From the NCBI GenBank assembly GCA_002746275.1, contig NVWR01000003.1, positions 278,694 through 288,590 of the forward strand: a stretch of DNA of 9,897 nt, written 5' to 3'. Shown piece after piece: positions 7,760 through 9,897 of the stretch. Origin of the DNA: Rhodobiaceae bacterium. GTDB taxonomy: Bacteria; Pseudomonadota; Alphaproteobacteria; Parvibaculales; Parvibaculaceae. The notes under the pieces were generated by a model. That model did no database searches. It had not been told where the DNA came from and saw only the letters and a list, made by a program, of their open reading frames with translations. The stretch's first letter is position 1; each line of letters opens with the position of its first letter. A program made the translations under genes and the position numbers.

Positions 7760-7780
7760 AAAACGCTGGGATCAAAACGC
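7760..7780. repeat. Short tandem direct repeat in the sucD-sucA gap
   Basis: AAAACGC occurs at 7760-7766 and again at 7774-7780, separated by seven bases, so the copies are 14 bp apart. Two identical 7-mers at this spacing in a noncoding gap could be a binding site for a dimeric regulator, but chance cannot be excluded at this length. No clear -35/-10 pair was found in the gap on the minus strand, so the position of any sucA promoter relative to the repeat is unknown. Confidence 0.3.
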
Positions 7781-7792
7781 AACTGTTACCCA

Positions 7793-7831
7793 CCGGGTTG
7801 TGATGCTATTTGAGCAAATCACGCGCCCCGG
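7793..7831 (-). terminator. Compound stem-loop just downstream of sucD
   Basis: Starting 22 nt past the sucD stop, CCGGG (7831-7827, minus sense) pairs with CCCGG (7797-7793), GTGAT (7822-7818) with ATCAC (7804-7800), and GCT (7815-7813) with AGC (7807-7805). An internal loop (GCGC opposite AA) and a bulged TT interrupt it, and the apical loop is 5 nt. Thirteen Watson-Crick pairs in a noncoding gap right after a gene suggest a 3'-end-stabilising or partly terminating structure for sucCD. There is no T run directly after it; the first TTTT comes about 17 nt later, so full intrinsic termination is doubtful. Confidence 0.45.
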
Positions 7832-7852
7832 CCGCTCACCGACATGCTGTCT

Positions 7853-8728
7853 TTAGCCTTTTATCAGATCCGCGAGGGTGGTTCCCAAAGCAGAGGGTGA
7901 AGGAGAGACCGTGATACCAGCCGAGCGCATGGCTTCGATCTTGTCTTCCGCACCGCCTTTGCCGCCAGAAATGATGGCGCCTGCGTGGCCCATGCGGCGA
8001 CCAGGAGGTGCCGTCACACCAGCGATAAAGCCAACCACAGGTTTCTTCACCTTTGACGCTTTCAGGAATTCAGCCGCTTCTTCTTCAGCTGTCCCACCGA
8101 TCTCACCAATCATGATGATCGATTGGGTTTGATCGTCGCCGAGGAACATTTCTAGACAATCGATAAAGTCGGTGCCGTTCACAGGATCACCGCCAATACC
8201 AATACACGTAGACTGGCCCATGCCGGTTGCCGTGGTCTGTGCCACAGCTTCATAAGTCAGCGTACCCGAGCGTGAGACGATGCCCACCGACCCTGGCTGA
8301 TGAATATGGCCTGGCATAATGCCGATCTTACAGGCACCTGGCGTGATGACACCGGGACAGTTCGGACCGACAAGCCGTGTTTTGGAGCCAACCAGCGCTC
8401 GCTTGACCTTCACCATATCCAGAACCGGGATACCTTCAGTGATGCAAACCGCAAGCTCAATGCCCGCATCGATCGCTTCAAGAATGGCGTCGGCTGCAAA
8501 CGGCGGCGGCACATAGATCGCAGACGCTGTTGCGCCGGTCACATCAACCGCTTCTGCAACAGTGTTGAAAACAGGCAGATCAAGGTGGGTTCTACCGCCT
8601 TTGCCAGGGCTCACCCCACCAACCATCTTCGTACCATAGGCAATGGCCGTTTCTGAGTGGAACGTCCCCTGATTACCGGTAAAGCCCTGACAGATGACTT
8701 TTGTATTCGCATCAACAAGAACAGCCAT
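7853..8728 (-). CDS. sucD: Succinyl-CoA synthetase (succinate-CoA ligase) alpha subunit
   Basis: A 291-residue subunit that binds CoA and carries the phosphohistidine intermediate when succinyl-CoA is converted to succinate with nucleotide triphosphate formation. Visible motifs: the CoA-binding [11 protein letters not shown] (15-25), GPNCPG (121-126) for the CoA/active-site region, and [10 protein letters not shown] (243-252), in which H248 is the phosphorylated histidine; GKGGAEDK follows at 256-263. The length is typical. Its ATG overlaps the last base of the sucC stop (TAATG), and a strong ribosome site lies inside the sucC end, so the two subunits should be made in a matched ratio. It is separated from sucA by 217 bp containing inverted repeats. 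Confidence 0.98.
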   Translation of the reverse strand: MAVLVDANTKVICQGFTGNQGTFHSETAIAYGTKMVGGVSPGKGGRTHLDLPVFNTVAEAVDVTGATASAIYVPPPFAADAILEAIDAGIELAVCITEGIPVLDMVKVKRALVGSKTRLVGPNCPGVITPGACKIGIMPGHIHQPGSVGIVSRSGTLTYEAVAQTTATGMGQSTCIGIGGDPVNGTDFIDCLEMFLGDDQTQSIIMIGEIGGTAEEEAAEFLKASKVKKPVVGFIAGVTAPPGRRMGHAGAIISGGKGGAEDKIEAMRSAGITVSPSPSALGTTLADLIKG

Positions 8729-9897
8729 TATTTGGCCTCCTTCACGGCTTTAACAATTTTCTCGGCAGCGTCACCAAGACTATCGGCGGAGATAATGGGC
8801 AGTCCGGATTTCATCATGATTTCCTTGCCCTCTTTTACATTCGTACCCTCAAGGCGCACGACCAGCGGCACCGAGAGATTAACTTCCTTGGCCGCCACCA
8901 CGACCCCTTCGGCCACCACATCGCAGCGCATGATGCCGCCAAAAATATTCACCAGAATGCCTTCGACATTGGGGTCCGACAGGATGATCTTGAACGCCGC
9001 CGTAACCTTCTCTGTTGTCGCCCCGCCCCCAACATCCAGGAAGTTGGCAGGTTCGGAGCCATACAACTTGATGATGTCCATGGTGGCCATGGCAAGTCCA
9101 GCACCGTTGACCATGCACCCAATGGTGCCGTCCAGCGTCACATAATTAAGGTCGTACTTGGATGCTTCCACCTCGTGAGCATCCTCTTCGTCGAAGTCGC
9201 GAAGCTCCACCAGATCCTTGTGCCGGTAGAGCGCGTTATCATCGAAATTCATTTTCGCATCGAGGCAGATCACGTCGCCAGCACCCGTTACCACCAACGG
9301 GTTGATCTCCAAAAGGCTCATGTCTTCAGAGACAAAGGCGTCATAAAGCTTGGCAATCAACTGCACCACCTGCTTGCCGGTATCGCCGGAAAGGCCAAGA
9401 GCAAAGGCAACTTTGCGTCCATGGAAGCCGGAAATGCCACTGGCTGGGTCCACATCGAAAGTCAGGATTTTTTCTGGGGTTTCAGCCGCCACTTCTTCGA
9501 TATTCATGCCGCCTTCGGTGGAGACAATGAACGAGACACGTGATGTCGCGCGGTCGATAAGCACGGATAGATAAAGCTCACGATCAATATCTGACCCGTC
9601 TTCCACATAAATGCGGCTGACTTTCTTGCCCACGGGGCCGGTCTGATGGGTGACCAGGGTCATGCCCAGCATCCGCTCTGCTTCTGCCCGTACCTCATCA
9701 ATTGATTTGACGACTTTAACGCCACCGCCCTTGCCGCGTCCGCCGGCATGGATCTGAGCCTTTACGACCCAGACCGGACCGCCTAATTCTTCCGCCGCCT
9801 TGACCGCTTCATCAACGCTAAACGCAGGTTTTCCTTTGGGAACAGGCACGCCATATTTCGCGAGCACTGCCTTAGCTTGGTATTCATGAATGTTCAT
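8728..9897 (-). CDS. sucC: Succinyl-CoA synthetase (succinate-CoA ligase) beta subunit
   Basis: A 389-residue subunit providing the nucleotide-binding ATP-grasp fold and the succinate site; it works as a partner of SucD. The N-terminus [20 protein letters not shown] is the family's usual opening, so the ATG at 9897-9895, the last triplet of the window, is taken as the true start and the gene appears complete. [18 protein letters not shown] (44-61) is the nucleotide-binding region, LEINPLVVT (196-204) and [12 protein letters not shown] (211-222) belong to the ATP-grasp metal/phosphate site, and [13 protein letters not shown] (286-298) with [11 protein letters not shown] (316-326) form the C-terminal contact region near the alpha-subunit active site. 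The ribosome site and promoter lie outside the window. ATP versus GTP preference cannot be decided from the sequence alone. Confidence 0.97.
   Translation of the reverse strand: MNIHEYQAKAVLAKYGVPVPKGKPAFSVDEAVKAAEELGGPVWVVKAQIHAGGRGKGGGVKVVKSIDEVRAEAERMLGMTLVTHQTGPVGKKVSRIYVEDGSDIDRELYLSVLIDRATSRVSFIVSTEGGMNIEEVAAETPEKILTFDVDPASGISGFHGRKVAFALGLSGDTGKQVVQLIAKLYDAFVSEDMSLLEINPLVVTGAGDVICLDAKMNFDDNALYRHKDLVELRDFDEEDAHEVEASKYDLNYVTLDGTIGCMVNGAGLAMATMDIIKLYGSEPANFLDVGGGATTEKVTAAFKIILSDPNVEGILVNIFGGIMRCDVVAEGVVVAAKEVNLSVPLVVRLEGTNVKEGKEIMMKSGLPIISADSLGDAAEKIVKAVKEAK
8736..8742 (-). promoter_or_regulatory. Ribosome binding site of sucD inside the sucC 3' end
   Basis: AAGGAGG lies on the minus strand 7 nt before the sucD ATG, within the last codons of sucC (the Lys-Glu-Ala-Lys end). 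It is the strongest Shine-Dalgarno seen in the window, contrasts with the poor sites of sucA and sucB, and confirms the sucD start at 8728. Confidence 0.85.

Noticed and set aside
7746..7761. CtrA-like site in the sucD-sucA gap (TTAA repeated)
   Set aside because: The two TTAA half-sites are 8 bp apart; the known alphaproteobacterial CtrA box is TTAA-N7-TTAA. At 7-bp spacing the second half is only TTTA. AT-rich DNA gives such matches easily.
7798..7823. CRP- or FNR-type operator within the stem-loop after sucD (TGTGA and TCAC halves)
   Set aside because: TGTGA and TCAC are about 15 bp apart, not 6, and the inner TTTGAGCAAA does not fit TTGAT-N4-ATCAA. The symmetry is better explained as an RNA stem-loop.
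1..9897. Search for mobile elements, CRISPR, tRNA/rRNA, toxin-antitoxin or defence genes
   Set aside because: By eye no transposase, terminal repeats, spaced repeat array, tRNA-like cloverleaf or defence domain was found; the coding content is housekeeping metabolism plus one regulator and one GST-like gene.

Overview
The window looks like chromosomal DNA from an alphaproteobacterium of moderate GC content. It is dominated by a TCA-cycle gene block read on the minus strand, sucC-sucD then sucA-sucB-lpd. Having sucCD upstream of sucAB and a dedicated lpd directly after sucB is the arrangement familiar from Rhizobiales-type Alphaproteobacteria (often preceded by mdh, which would lie just beyond the right edge). 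Enterobacteria instead have sucAB before sucCD. The SucA N-terminus also reads like alphaproteobacterial E1o. I cannot name a genus.

Layout from left to right: (1) bases 1-57 are the possible tail of a plus-strand gene. (2) 68-1132, minus: an enlarged glutathione S-transferase-like protein. (3) 1133-1234: a divergent promoter region. (4) 1235-1921, plus: a Crp/Fnr-type transcription factor without an Fe-S cysteine cluster. (5) 1922-1960: a short convergent gap with a hairpin. (6) 1961-7635, minus: lpd (E3), sucB (E2o) and sucA (E1o), all three parts of the 2-oxoglutarate dehydrogenase complex, closely spaced. (7) 7636-7852: a 217-bp gap, by far the largest in the TCA block, rich in inverted repeats. 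(8) 7853-9897, minus: sucD and sucC, overlapping by one base; the sucC start codon is the last triplet of the window.

Functionally, SucA-SucB-Lpd convert 2-oxoglutarate to succinyl-CoA with CO2 release and NADH formation. SucCD then convert succinyl-CoA to succinate with substrate-level nucleotide phosphorylation. The two enzymes are consecutive in the cycle and their genes lie in one direction, so co-expression is expected, but the 217-bp gap suggests that sucAB-lpd can be set independently of sucCD.

The proteins themselves are ordinary housekeeping enzymes with intact catalytic motifs, and I see no mobile element, CRISPR array, tRNA or rRNA. The most interesting part is the sucD-sucA gap. 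Read as RNA in the sucA direction it can form a compound stem-loop just after sucD, then a 16-bp stem-loop capped by a C(UCCG)G loop (the UNCG tetraloop class), then a 7-bp hairpin placed exactly between a distant Shine-Dalgarno-like tract and the sucA start codon. This is a candidate structured sucA leader. All structures were found by eye, without energy calculation or comparative data.
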